Assembly: GCA_011682565.1 (NCBI GenBank)
Contig: JAACEJ010000033.1
Location: 1 to 12,572 of the forward strand
From: Actinomycetota bacterium
GTDB lineage: Bacteria; Zhuqueibacterota; Zhuqueibacteria; Residuimicrobiales; Krinioviventaceae
Length of the DNA: 12,572 bases
Direction of reading: 5' to 3'
A program made the translations under genes and the position numbers. Position 1 is the first letter of the stretch. Each line of letters begins with the position of its first letter. Shown in pieces: positions 1 to 6,519 of this stretch. The notes beneath the pieces were generated by a model. It ran no database searches, was not told where the DNA came from, and saw only the letters and a list, made by a program, of their open reading frames with translations.

Positions 1-669
1 GCGCCGCCAAAGGAACTGGATTATAATTTCTGGGTTGGCCCCGCGCCTTTTATTCCTTACTCCAAATCACATGTGCATAAAAACTGGCGCTGGATGCTGC
101 AATTCGGCGGCGGTCAACTTATGGACTGGGTCGGCCATCATCTGGATATTGCCCACTGGGGGCTGGGATTAGAGTACACCGGCCCGATCGAAATTGAGGG
201 GCACGGAGATTACCCCAAAACCGGTCATTATAACACGGCGACGAAATATCGCATCCACACGAAATATGCAAACGGCGTGAAGATTATTATTGCCGGAGGA
301 TACCCGGAAATTCGCGGCGGCACAAAGTGGATTGGAGATGACGGCTGGATTTGGGTCAATCGCGGCGGGCGGATCGAGGCGGAGCCAAAGAAATTGTTGC
401 TGGAAAAAATCAGGCCCGAAGAAATTCACCTGTATCATTCTCCCGGGCATTGGCGGAATTTTATCGACTGTGTAAAAACCCGCAAAACAACCATCGCTCC
501 GGCTGAGGTTGCGCATCGTTCTGCTTCACCCGGCCACCTCGGTCAAATTTCAATGCTTTTGGAACGAAAAATAGTCTTTGATCCGGATACGGAAGAAATT
601 ATTGGAGATCCGGAAGCGTCGCGAATGCTTTGCAATTCTATGCGTGCGCCGTGGACGCTGAAACTGTGA
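1..669 (+). CDS. Gfo/Idh/MocA family oxidoreductase, C-terminal part (5' truncated by window)
   Basis: The frame is open from base 1, so the gene starts outside the window; 222 codons are visible. The N-terminal Rossmann domain and any signal peptide are missing. What remains is the substrate-binding alpha/beta domain. It has a W-V-G-P motif near residue 11, then HKNWRWMLQFGGGQLMDW and GHHLDIAHW, which match the family's catalytic GGG-x(2)-D-x-G-x-H-x(2)-D segment carrying the active-site Asp and His. The tail ends in an E-x-I-I-G-D-P-E-A segment and an R-A-P-W-T-L ending, as in many family members. Known for the family: NAD(P)-dependent oxidoreduction of sugars, cyclitols and related polyols. 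The exact substrate cannot be read from this part. The W-R-W...GGG...D...H block resembles that of the third oxidoreductase here (5144-6487) more than that of the second (3653-5044). An internal ATG at 73 would give a 198-residue product but cuts into the domain, so it is not the real start. Confidence 0.88.
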   Translation, partial: APPKELDYNFWVGPAPFIPYSKSHVHKNWRWMLQFGGGQLMDWVGHHLDIAHWGLGLEYTGPIEIEGHGDYPKTGHYNTATKYRIHTKYANGVKIIIAGGYPEIRGGTKWIGDDGWIWVNRGGRIEAEPKKLLLEKIRPEEIHLYHSPGHWRNFIDCVKTRKTTIAPAEVAHRSASPGHLGQISMLLERKIVFDPDTEEIIGDPEASRMLCNSMRAPWTLKL

Positions 670-787
670 TGTTCTTTCCGAGTGCTGCAAAAAGTCTGTC
701 GATTGCATAATATAGCATATCGCACCTGTTCTAAAACGAGTGTTTTTGCTTAACATAGATTTGAGGTATTAATTTTGGAGTCTTGCT
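670..787 (+). promoter_or_regulatory. Intergenic region upstream of hicBA with a 10-bp spaced GCATA direct repeat
   Basis: This 118-nt gap is AT-rich. GCATA occurs at 705-709 and again at 715-719, exactly one helical turn apart, inside a TGC-N8-GCA arrangement that is only weakly palindromic. Such spacing would suit an operator for toxin-antitoxin autoregulation, but the antitoxin here is short and shows no clear DNA-binding domain. GGAG at 777-780 is the ribosome binding site for hicB, 7 nt from its ATG. I see no convincing -35/-10 pair. The regulatory role is inference. Confidence 0.25.
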
Positions 788-1018
788 ATGAAAAAAGTCC
801 AACGATTTACCGGCATTATTGAAAAGGAGAATGAAGGGTATGTTTCGATATGTCCTGAACTGGACATTGCAAGTCAGGGGGATACCGTAGAAGAAGCGCG
901 GAACAATCTCATTGAAGCTTTAGAGTTGTTTTTTGAGACTGCCGACACATCGGAAGTTAAACAAAGGCTTAAAAAACATAGTTTATTTATAACTCCCATC
1001 GAGGTGGCTGTTGGCTAA
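788..1018 (+). CDS. hicB: HicB-family antitoxin (short form)
   Basis: A 76-residue protein of the HicB/UPF0150 type. In HicBA systems HicB binds and neutralises the HicA mRNA-cleaving toxin. The sequence shows the typical HicB N-terminal partial RNase-H-like fold: a beta strand with FTGIIEKENEGYVSICPELD, then a helix in DTVEEARNNLIEALELFFE. The Y-V-S-x-C-P-E-L-D stretch is the family's hallmark. The chain ends soon after, with I-T-P-I-E-V-A-V-G, so there is no room for the C-terminal helix-turn-helix or ribbon-helix-helix of longer HicB proteins. This places it in the short group, whose DNA binding is uncertain. GGAG 7 nt upstream supports the ATG. The 3' end overlaps the toxin gene by 8 nt, so translation is probably coupled. 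Antitoxin comes first, the reverse of the E. coli hicAB order. Confidence 0.88.
   Translation: MKKVQRFTGIIEKENEGYVSICPELDIASQGDTVEEARNNLIEALELFFETADTSEVKQRLKKHSLFITPIEVAVG
1001..1004 (+). promoter_or_regulatory. Ribosome binding site for hicA within the hicB 3' end
   Basis: GAGG lies 6 nt before the TTG at 1011, inside the last hicB codons. It supports the TTG start, which otherwise looks unusual, and fits translational coupling of toxin to antitoxin. Confidence 0.55.
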
Positions 1019-1232
1019 ATTGCGCGTTCTTTCAGGAAAAGATGTTTGTCGCATTCTTGAGAAAAATGGCTTTTCCGAGATTAGACGGCGAGGCAGTCAT
1101 ATTGTTATGCAAAAGAAGACAAACGATTCCACAATAACTGTACCCGTTCCCAACCATCAGGAACTTCGTATGGGTACTTTACGGTCTATTATACGCCAGT
1201 CCCAAATTAAAAGAACTGACTTTGAAGTGTAG
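1011..1232 (+). CDS. hicA: HicA-family toxin (mRNA interferase)
   Basis: A 73-residue protein of the HicA/YcfA family, a small dsRBD-like fold that cleaves mRNA through a catalytic histidine. The diagnostic G-S-H-I-V-M motif is at residues 28-33 with the catalytic His at 30. It follows the helix DVCRILEKNGFSEIRRR and precedes a T-I-T-V-P-V-P-N-H strand and turn with the second conserved His at 49. The end, L-R-x-G-T-L-R-S-I-I-R-Q, is also typical. Length is normal for the family and no key residue is missing, so it looks active. Translation starts at TTG, which overlaps the hicB stop by 8 nt and has GAGG 6 nt upstream. The pair probably serves as a stress or stabilisation module and has no obvious link to the oxidoreductase genes around it. 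Confidence 0.9.
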   Translation: MAKLRVLSGKDVCRILEKNGFSEIRRRGSHIVMQKKTNDSTITVPVPNHQELRMGTLRSIIRQSQIKRTDFEV

Positions 1233-1290
1233 AAATTAAATTGTTTTAATATCGTTATCGCAAACTAAATTAATGAACCCACTAAAAAAT

Positions 1291-1295
1291 GAGGG
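1291..1295 (+). promoter_or_regulatory. Ribosome binding site that selects the second ATG of the HEAT-repeat gene
   Basis: GAGGG directly abuts the ATG at 1296 (no spacing) but lies 6 nt before the in-frame ATG at 1302. The second ATG is therefore the better start; the difference is two residues (M-K). Confidence 0.6.
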
Positions 1296-1301
1296 ATGAA
1301 A

Positions 1302-3386
1302 ATGAACCAAAAGCCCAATAGCAGGATTTTCGTCATTGCGCTCGTCTGTTTGTTAGCGTTCGGTTTTCTTAACGTTGCTGTGACAAGTGCAGCCAGTCAA
1401 AAAGTGGATCTTCACAAGGTCGACAAGTTGCTGAAAAAGATCAAAAAATACAAATTTGGAGATAGCAGGGAAAAGCTAACGGAATTAAGTGCAGTGCTTC
1501 GCTCGGCAGGAAATTCTCCCGAGGTCTTGAGACCGATTGAAAAACGCTTTGATAATTTTCTCAATTCCAAAGCAACTTTTGCCGGGAAGCAATTTATTTG
1601 CCACAAGTTGAGCCTTATCGGCAGCGAAGCCTCGGTACCCACGCTCTCTAAACTTTTAGTCGATCCGAAAACTTCCGATATGGCGCGTTATGCCCTCGAG
1701 CGCATCCCCGGCGCAAAAGTCAATGAGGCTTTGCTTGCTGCGCTTGCGCAAACGAGCGGCAAAACCAGAATCGGGATCATAAATTCACTTGGCGTGAGAA
1801 AAGATGCAAAGGCGATTACGACCCTGGAGCAATTTGTAAACGATTCGGATGCGATGACAGCCACAGCAGCACTGGCAGCGCTGGGAAACATTGCACAACC
1901 TGCAGCAGCAAGTATTTTGGATAATGCAATTGAAACAACATCCGGTCAGGTGCGCGTTACAGCTCTTGCTTCTTATCTCAAAGTTGCAGACAATTTGGCT
2001 GCGTCGGGAAAAACGAACGAAGCAATTGAAATTTACCAAAAACTGGATGGCCCCGACGTCCCCGCTTCGATACGTGTTGCTGCGTTTCGCGGGCAATACA
2101 AGGCGGATGGCGATAAAGCAGGATTATATTTGCTCAAAGTGATCAAGAATGGTGATCCCCAGGTAAAAAAAGTTGCTATTCAGCTTGTGCGGGAACTGCC
2201 GCAAAAAGATCAACTGGGACAAATTGCCGCTGAGTTGCCGAATCTCTGTCCAAAAAATAAAGTGCAATTAATTACTGCGCTGGCGGATATCGGCGATCAT
2301 TCTGTTCGTGACGTTGTTTTAAAGGCGACAACGGATGAAAATAAAAACGTGCGCCTGGCAGCGATTAAAGCCCTTGCATCTCTGGGAGAGGTTGTCGATG
2401 TCGAATTGCTGGCCAAGATAGCTGCATCTGCCGATCGTGACGAGAGTGGGGCCGCGGCCGAAAGTCTCAGTCTTTTGCGCGGAAACGATGTGGATCAAAC
2501 GATTATTACGGCTATTCCTTCGGCTGACCCCAAAGTAAAGGTTGCTCTGATAAACAGTCTGGGCGCAAGGGATGCCACCAGTGCGGTGGATAACTTGTTG
2601 AAAAGCACAAACGATCCCGACCAGAAAGTGAGCAAAGCATCGATCAAGGTTCTGGCAGAACTGGCATCGCCAAAATACATGCCGCAATTATTGAATGTTT
2701 TGCTAAACTGTAAATCCGATGCAGAGCGCAATGATGCCATCATGACGGTTACAAACGTTGCCCACAAAATTACCGATGAAAAAAATCAGGCAGCAGATGT
2801 CATTGCCAAACTTGGCCAGGTGCAGAACAAAGATGCACGAATTGCATTGCTTCGCGTGCTCGGCAAAGTCGGGGATGAACATGCACTGCCGATATTAAAA
2901 AAGGCGCTTCAAAACGACGACCAGAATGTGCAGATTGCCGCCATTCGGGCGTTATCCGACTGGCCGACTGCCAATCCAATCAACGACTTGCTGCAAATAG
3001 CCAAAACATCCACGAATGAAAGAAATCAGGTTCTGGCTCTGCGTGGGTTTATTCGCATGATCAAGCTCGAAAATGACCGACCGGAAAAGGAATCCATCGC
3101 GCTGTACAAGCAGGCAATGGGGTTGGCAAAAAATGCCGGCGAAAAGAGAATGGTGCTTTCCGGTCTGGGAGAATTGCGTACGGTTGCAGCTTTGAACGCA
3201 GCGATGGGCTATATCTCAAATGATGATTTGAGAACCGAAGCCGAAATGGCTTCCTTTAAAATCGTTCGCAGGCTCCGTCGGGATCATCCCAAGGATGCCA
3301 GGAAAGCTTTGCTGAAGATTATCTCGACCACGAAAAATGAATCGCTGAAAAAAGATGCCAGGAAAGAACTCAAACGAATAAAATGA
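1302..3386 (+). CDS. Secreted HEAT-repeat protein
   Basis: A 694-residue protein with a Sec-type signal peptide at residues 1 to about 30: a basic start, a hydrophobic core from about 9 to 27, and a T-S-A-A cleavage site. The rest is almost entirely alpha-helical HEAT/PBS-lyase-like repeats of about 30-37 residues, recognisable from recurring A-x-x-A-L-A-x-L-G type helices such as TATAALAALGNI, LAAIKALASLGE, VALINSLGAR, IALLRVLGKVGD and VQIAAIRALSDW. No catalytic motif, heme site or second membrane segment is visible. Such solenoids normally bind proteins or act as scaffolds; here it would be in the periplasm or outside the cell. The C-terminal 60 residues are very rich in Lys and Arg. It starts 69 nt after hicA and lies between Gfo/Idh/MocA genes. 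In environmental bacterial genomes such HEAT proteins often sit near carbohydrate oxidoreductases, but a functional link is inference. An ATG two codons upstream (1296) is possible. Confidence 0.85.
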   Translation: MNQKPNSRIFVIALVCLLAFGFLNVAVTSAASQKVDLHKVDKLLKKIKKYKFGDSREKLTELSAVLRSAGNSPEVLRPIEKRFDNFLNSKATFAGKQFICHKLSLIGSEASVPTLSKLLVDPKTSDMARYALERIPGAKVNEALLAALAQTSGKTRIGIINSLGVRKDAKAITTLEQFVNDSDAMTATAALAALGNIAQPAAASILDNAIETTSGQVRVTALASYLKVADNLAASGKTNEAIEIYQKLDGPDVPASIRVAAFRGQYKADGDKAGLYLLKVIKNGDPQVKKVAIQLVRELPQKDQLGQIAAELPNLCPKNKVQLITALADIGDHSVRDVVLKATTDENKNVRLAAIKALASLGEVVDVELLAKIAASADRDESGAAAESLSLLRGNDVDQTIITAIPSADPKVKVALINSLGARDATSAVDNLLKSTNDPDQKVSKASIKVLAELASPKYMPQLLNVLLNCKSDAERNDAIMTVTNVAHKITDEKNQAADVIAKLGQVQNKDARIALLRVLGKVGDEHALPILKKALQNDDQNVQIAAIRALSDWPTANPINDLLQIAKTSTNERNQVLALRGFIRMIKLENDRPEKESIALYKQAMGLAKNAGEKRMVLSGLGELRTVAALNAAMGYISNDDLRTEAEMASFKIVRRLRRDHPKDARKALLKIISTTKNESLKKDARKELKRIK

Positions 3387-3516
3387 TTCAAGGCTCTGGA
3401 TGTCCCGACAAGGGCTCAGGGTGTCGAAAAAAAGAACTTGAAAAGGATAATTTATTATCTTATTTTAGCTTGTTTAAAAAAGGATACTCTCCTGGTGTAG
3501 CTTGATTCTCTTTCTA

Positions 3517-3545
3517 TTGACCTGTCGGCGAATTTTAAATATCCT
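3517..3545 (+). promoter_or_regulatory. Candidate sigma70-like promoter for the second oxidoreductase
   Basis: TTGACC (3517-3522) is followed after 17 nt by TATCCT (3540-3545). The match is 5/6 at -35 and 4/6 at -10, lying between the two CCTGGTGTA copies. Position, about 110 nt upstream of the start codon, fits a leader. The call is weak because consensus promoters differ between phyla and AT-rich gaps produce chance matches. Confidence 0.3.
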
Positions 3546-3640
3546 TTATATCTCACCTGGTGTACCCATTTAAAGAAAAATGGATTACTCTGATGTAAAT
3601 GGTTAGGGTGGTTGGGAAAATAAAATACATTATAAATGAA

Positions 3641-3644
3641 AGGG
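3641..3644 (+). promoter_or_regulatory. Ribosome binding site that sets the start at 3653
   Basis: AGGG lies 8 nt before ATG 3653. An in-frame ATG at 3599 would add 18 residues (M-V-R-V-V-G-K...) in front of the Tat signal and has no good binding site, so 3653 is preferred. Confidence 0.55.
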
Positions 3645-3652
3645 ATAGAAAA

Positions 3653-5044
3653 ATGAGTGAACAAAAAAAATCTTCCCGGGAAGCGGACAAAGGCATCTCC
3701 CGGCGTAAATTTGTGGGCGGTACTGCTATTGCCTCAGCTTCTTTTATGATCGTTCCGCGCCACGTTCTTGGCGGCCCGGGTTACAAGGCTCCCAGCGATA
3801 AACTGAATATTGCCTGCGTTGGAATTGGAGGAAAGGGGCGTTCTGATTCCGAAAAAATGCTCGGCGAGAATGTAATCGCCCTTTGCGATGCAGATGAAGC
3901 CAGAGCTTCGGAAAAAAGCGGCAAAGAGAAAAAGAACGCTTTTGATTTGTTTCCAAAAGCAAAATACTATAAAGATTTTCGCGAGATGCTGGATAAAGAA
4001 AAGGATATCGAGGCCATCACTGTCAGTACTCCGGATCACAATCACGCAGTCATTGCGATAACAGCCATGAAAATGGGCAAAGACGTTTTTTGCCAAAAGC
4101 CACTGACGCATACTGTTTTTGAAGCCCGCGAAATGGCGCGAGTTGCCAAAGAAATGGGTGTTGTAACTCAAATGGGAAATCAGGGACATGCAGGCGAAGG
4201 CGCCAGATTGATTTGCGAATGGATTTGGGACGGCGCAATTGGTGATATTCGCGAGGTTCATGTCTGGACAAATCGACCGATCTGGCCACAAGACCTGGAA
4301 GCACCAACAACAATTCCTTCTGTGCCGCCAACCCTTGACTGGAATGTCTGGCTTGGTCCGGCAAAATGGCGTCCGTACAATCCGGTCTACCTGCCGTTTA
4401 AATGGCGTGGTTGGTGGGATTTCGGCACCGGTGCACTTGGTGATATGGGTGCTCACCTCATCGATAGCGCGTATTGGCCATTGAAACTAAAATATCCGAC
4501 CACCGTTCAGGCCAGTTCTACACCGTACACAAAAGATTCGCCACCTATGGCGGAGATCATTGCTTACGAGTTTCCGGCCAGAGGCAAGATGCCGCCCGTA
4601 ACGTTGAAATGGTACGACGGCGGTTTAATGCCTCCACGACCAGCAGAGCTTGAACCTGGTCGTCGAATGGGCGACGGCGGTGGTGGTGTTCTTTTTATTG
4701 GCAGCAAAGGAAAACTGATGTGCGGCACGTACGGAAGAAATCCGCGCATTATTCCCGAAACGAAAATGAAAGCATACAAACGGCCGGAGAAAAGCATTCC
4801 TCGTTCACCGGGCATTCACGAAGAATGGATTGCCGCCTGTAAGAAAAATGATCCAAATGCAACGACAACGCGTTTTGGCTATTCAGGTCCTCTGACGGAA
4901 ACAATGCTGTTGGGTAACGTTGCGGTTCGAATGCACGATAAATATATCGCACTCGAATATGACGGAGAAACCGGCAAGATAACAAATCTTCCGGAAGCCA
5001 ATGATCTCCTTAATTTTAATTACAGAGAAGGATGGTCACTCTAA
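3653..5044 (+). CDS. Tat-exported Gfo/Idh/MocA family oxidoreductase
   Basis: A 463-residue protein. A twin-arginine signal (I-S-R-R-K-F-V at residues 15-21, then the hydrophobic TAIASASFMIV) sends it folded to the periplasm. The Rossmann domain begins with LNIACVGIGGKGRSD (residues 51-65) and includes VSTPDHNHA. The usual E-K-P motif is C-Q-K-P-L-T-H (147-153), so the active-site Lys is kept but Glu is Gln. The C-terminal domain has the W-L-G-P-A motif and GALGDMGAHLID (260-271), with the catalytic Asp/His arrangement of the Tat-type subgroup, and ends in N-F-N-Y-R-E-G-W. Known for the family: NAD(P)-linked oxidation or reduction of sugars, cyclitols or amino-sugar derivatives; exported members such as glucose-fructose oxidoreductase carry a tightly bound cofactor. 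The substrate here is unknown. It follows a 266-nt gap with promoter-like sequence and precedes a hairpin, so it may be a separate transcript from the operon that begins at 5144. Confidence 0.92.
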   Translation: MSEQKKSSREADKGISRRKFVGGTAIASASFMIVPRHVLGGPGYKAPSDKLNIACVGIGGKGRSDSEKMLGENVIALCDADEARASEKSGKEKKNAFDLFPKAKYYKDFREMLDKEKDIEAITVSTPDHNHAVIAITAMKMGKDVFCQKPLTHTVFEAREMARVAKEMGVVTQMGNQGHAGEGARLICEWIWDGAIGDIREVHVWTNRPIWPQDLEAPTTIPSVPPTLDWNVWLGPAKWRPYNPVYLPFKWRGWWDFGTGALGDMGAHLIDSAYWPLKLKYPTTVQASSTPYTKDSPPMAEIIAYEFPARGKMPPVTLKWYDGGLMPPRPAELEPGRRMGDGGGGVLFIGSKGKLMCGTYGRNPRIIPETKMKAYKRPEKSIPRSPGIHEEWIAACKKNDPNATTTRFGYSGPLTETMLLGNVAVRMHDKYIALEYDGETGKITNLPEANDLLNFNYREGWSL

Positions 5045-5064
5045 TTTAGCCTCACTAAATCACA

Positions 5065-5092
5065 CCTCCCACGAATTCACGTTTGTGGGAGG
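5065..5092 (+). terminator. Strong hairpin between two oxidoreductase genes (possible terminator or mRNA processing site)
   Basis: Left arm CCTCCCACGAA (5065-5075) pairs with right arm TTTGTGGGAGG (5082-5092), with one G-U wobble in 11 pairs, around the 6-nt loop TTCACG. It begins 20 nt after the stop codon of the upstream gene, the usual place for a terminator. No real T-tract follows (next comes CTATGAATGG, with only TTTT at about 5107), so it may instead be an attenuator or a 3'-end stabilising or processing hairpin. On the - strand it would look similar, but no converging gene exists. Confidence 0.45.
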
Positions 5093-5143
5093 CTATGAAT
5101 GGACTATTTTGCAAGACTGAAATAATGGAGTTCTTGACAAACT

Positions 5144-6487
5144 ATGAATGATCAAAAAAAAGATTCAGCCATTCCCAGACGCCAATTTATCAAGTATTCT
5201 GCCGCTACAGGAGCGGGTTTAATTCTTTCTTCTCAGGCACTGGCGCAGACGAAAAGCACGAATTCCGATGATTTGAATATTGCTTTGCTTGGTGTTGGGG
5301 CAGAAGGGCAGGTTTTGCTGAATGATATGTTGAAAATACCCGGTATTCGTTTTCGTGCTGTTTGTGATATTTGGAAAAAATGGAACTTGCGGCGTGCATC
5401 ACGTCTGTTAAAAAAATACGGGCATGATGTGAATTCTTATATTGATTATCGGGATATGTTGGCGCATGAAAAAGACCTTGACGGCATCATCATCGCAACG
5501 CCGGATTTCTGGCATTCGGAACATACCATTGCATGTTTGGAAGCGGGAATAAATGTTTACTGCGAGAAAGAGATGTCAAATACCATCGAGGGTGCAAAAC
5601 GTATGGTTCGCGCTGCAGTACGAACCGGAAAATTATTGCAGATCGGTCATCAGCGGCGAAGCAACCCCAGATATCGTTTTTCCTATAACAAACTCATTAA
5701 AGAGGCCGATTTGCTGGGTAGAATAACGACCACAAACGGGCAATGGAACCGGGCCGTGCAACCTGATCTGGGTTGGCCGAAAAAATATGCTGTCGAACCA
5801 TCCGTCCTCAGTAAGTATGGCTTTAAGTCCATGCATCAATTCCGAAACTGGCGTTGGTATAAGGGGCTTGGCGGTGGTCCGATCGTTGATTTGGGCTCGC
5901 ATCAGATTGATATTTACAACTGGTTTTTGGAAACCAACCCCAAAACAGTGATGGCAAGCGGCGGCACCGATTATTATCCCCCCAAAACCCATCAATGGTA
6001 CGACACTGTTATGGTCCTCTTTGAGTATGATACCAAATATGGCAAAGTTCGCGCCTACTACCAAACGCTGACGACAAACAGCAACGAAGGATACTTTGAA
6101 ACATTTATGGGTGACCAGGGAACGCTGAACATTTCCGAATCTGCAAGTCGCGGTGGCGTTTATCGGGAACCGTCAGCCCCTTCATGGGATAAATGGGTTG
6201 ATATGGGCTACCTGCTGGCGCCAAAAGAGGAGAAGAAAGAAGATACCGGTGTGATTTTGGATGTACGCGAAACACTGGCGCCACCGGCGCATGAATTGCC
6301 CGTGAAAATGAATGTGCCGTATCATCTGCCTCACCTGGAAAATTTCTTTAATGCAATTCGCGGGAAAGAGAAATTGAATTGTCCTTATAATATCGGCTAC
6401 GAAACGGCCGTTACTGTACTTAAAGTAAATGAAGCAGTTGAAAAGGGAACCCGATTAAATTATCGTCCTGATGAATTTGAAATCTAA
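5144..6487 (+). CDS. Tat-exported Gfo/Idh/MocA family oxidoreductase (first gene of the cytochrome operon)
   Basis: A 447-residue protein. The Tat signal is P-R-R-Q-F-I-K at residues 11-17, followed by SAATGAGLILSSQALAQ with an A-L-A type cleavage site near 34. The Rossmann domain has LNIALLGVGAEGQ (44-56), a Y-I-D-Y-R-D-M segment and IIIATPDFWHSEHT. The E-K-P site reads C-E-K-E-M-S-N (140-146): Glu and Lys are kept, Pro is replaced by Glu. The catalytic segment GGGPIVDLGSHQID is at 243-256. The protein probably acts in the periplasm on a sugar or cyclitol with bound NAD(P); the substrate is unknown. Its W-R-W-Y-x-G-L-GGG block matches the fragment at 1-669, so those two are close paralogues. 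GGAG at 5127-5130 is 13 nt from the ATG, longer than ideal, but there is no better start and the ATG directly precedes the Tat n-region. The next gene starts 32 nt downstream and encodes a cytochrome c, hinting that electrons from this compartment feed or leave a heme chain. Confidence 0.92.
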   Translation: MNDQKKDSAIPRRQFIKYSAATGAGLILSSQALAQTKSTNSDDLNIALLGVGAEGQVLLNDMLKIPGIRFRAVCDIWKKWNLRRASRLLKKYGHDVNSYIDYRDMLAHEKDLDGIIIATPDFWHSEHTIACLEAGINVYCEKEMSNTIEGAKRMVRAAVRTGKLLQIGHQRRSNPRYRFSYNKLIKEADLLGRITTTNGQWNRAVQPDLGWPKKYAVEPSVLSKYGFKSMHQFRNWRWYKGLGGGPIVDLGSHQIDIYNWFLETNPKTVMASGGTDYYPPKTHQWYDTVMVLFEYDTKYGKVRAYYQTLTTNSNEGYFETFMGDQGTLNISESASRGGVYREPSAPSWDKWVDMGYLLAPKEEKKEDTGVILDVRETLAPPAHELPVKMNVPYHLPHLENFFNAIRGKEKLNCPYNIGYETAVTVLKVNEAVEKGTRLNYRPDEFEI

Positions 6488-6519
6488 CGACTTGTAGAAA
6501 TTATAACAGGCAGAGGGAT

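Larger units (their letters stand above)
3387..3652 (+). promoter_or_regulatory. 266-nt intergenic region with direct repeat and candidate promoter
   Basis: No gene was found. CCTGGTGTA occurs at 3491-3499 and again at 3556-3564 (65 nt apart), each preceded by a CTC; the second copy sits in the 9-nt near-palindrome CACCTGGTG. A weak hairpin, CGACA paired with TGTCG around an 11-nt loop, lies at about 3408-3426 after the HEAT gene and is followed by A rather than T residues, so it is a poor terminator. The layout suggests the oxidoreductase at 3653 has its own promoter and possibly a repressor or activator site. Confidence 0.4.

Noticed and set aside
733..746. AAAAC-GAGT-GTTTT hairpin as a terminator after the first oxidoreductase
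   Set aside because: Only five base pairs, four of them A-T; too weak to call in AT-rich intergenic DNA.
1235..1250. ATTAAA-TTGT-TTTAAT palindrome after hicA
   Set aside because: Only A-T pairs; expected by chance in such AT-rich DNA and too weak for a terminator or operator call.
3734..4456. A 240-codon open frame on the - strand within the second oxidoreductase gene
   Set aside because: It lies wholly inside a well-supported Gfo/Idh/MocA gene, has low-complexity aromatic and Cys-rich translation, and no ribosome binding site that stands out.
5134..5139. Perfect TTGACA -35 box just before the operon's first gene
   Set aside because: The matching -10 position would fall inside the coding sequence (AAAAGA at 5157), with no resemblance to a -10 box and transcription starting after the ATG.
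5125..5151. Eight-codon leader peptide (ATG GAG TTC ... TGA) overlapping the start of the third oxidoreductase
   Set aside because: No ribosome binding site precedes it and it has no regulatory codon run; such short frames are common by chance.
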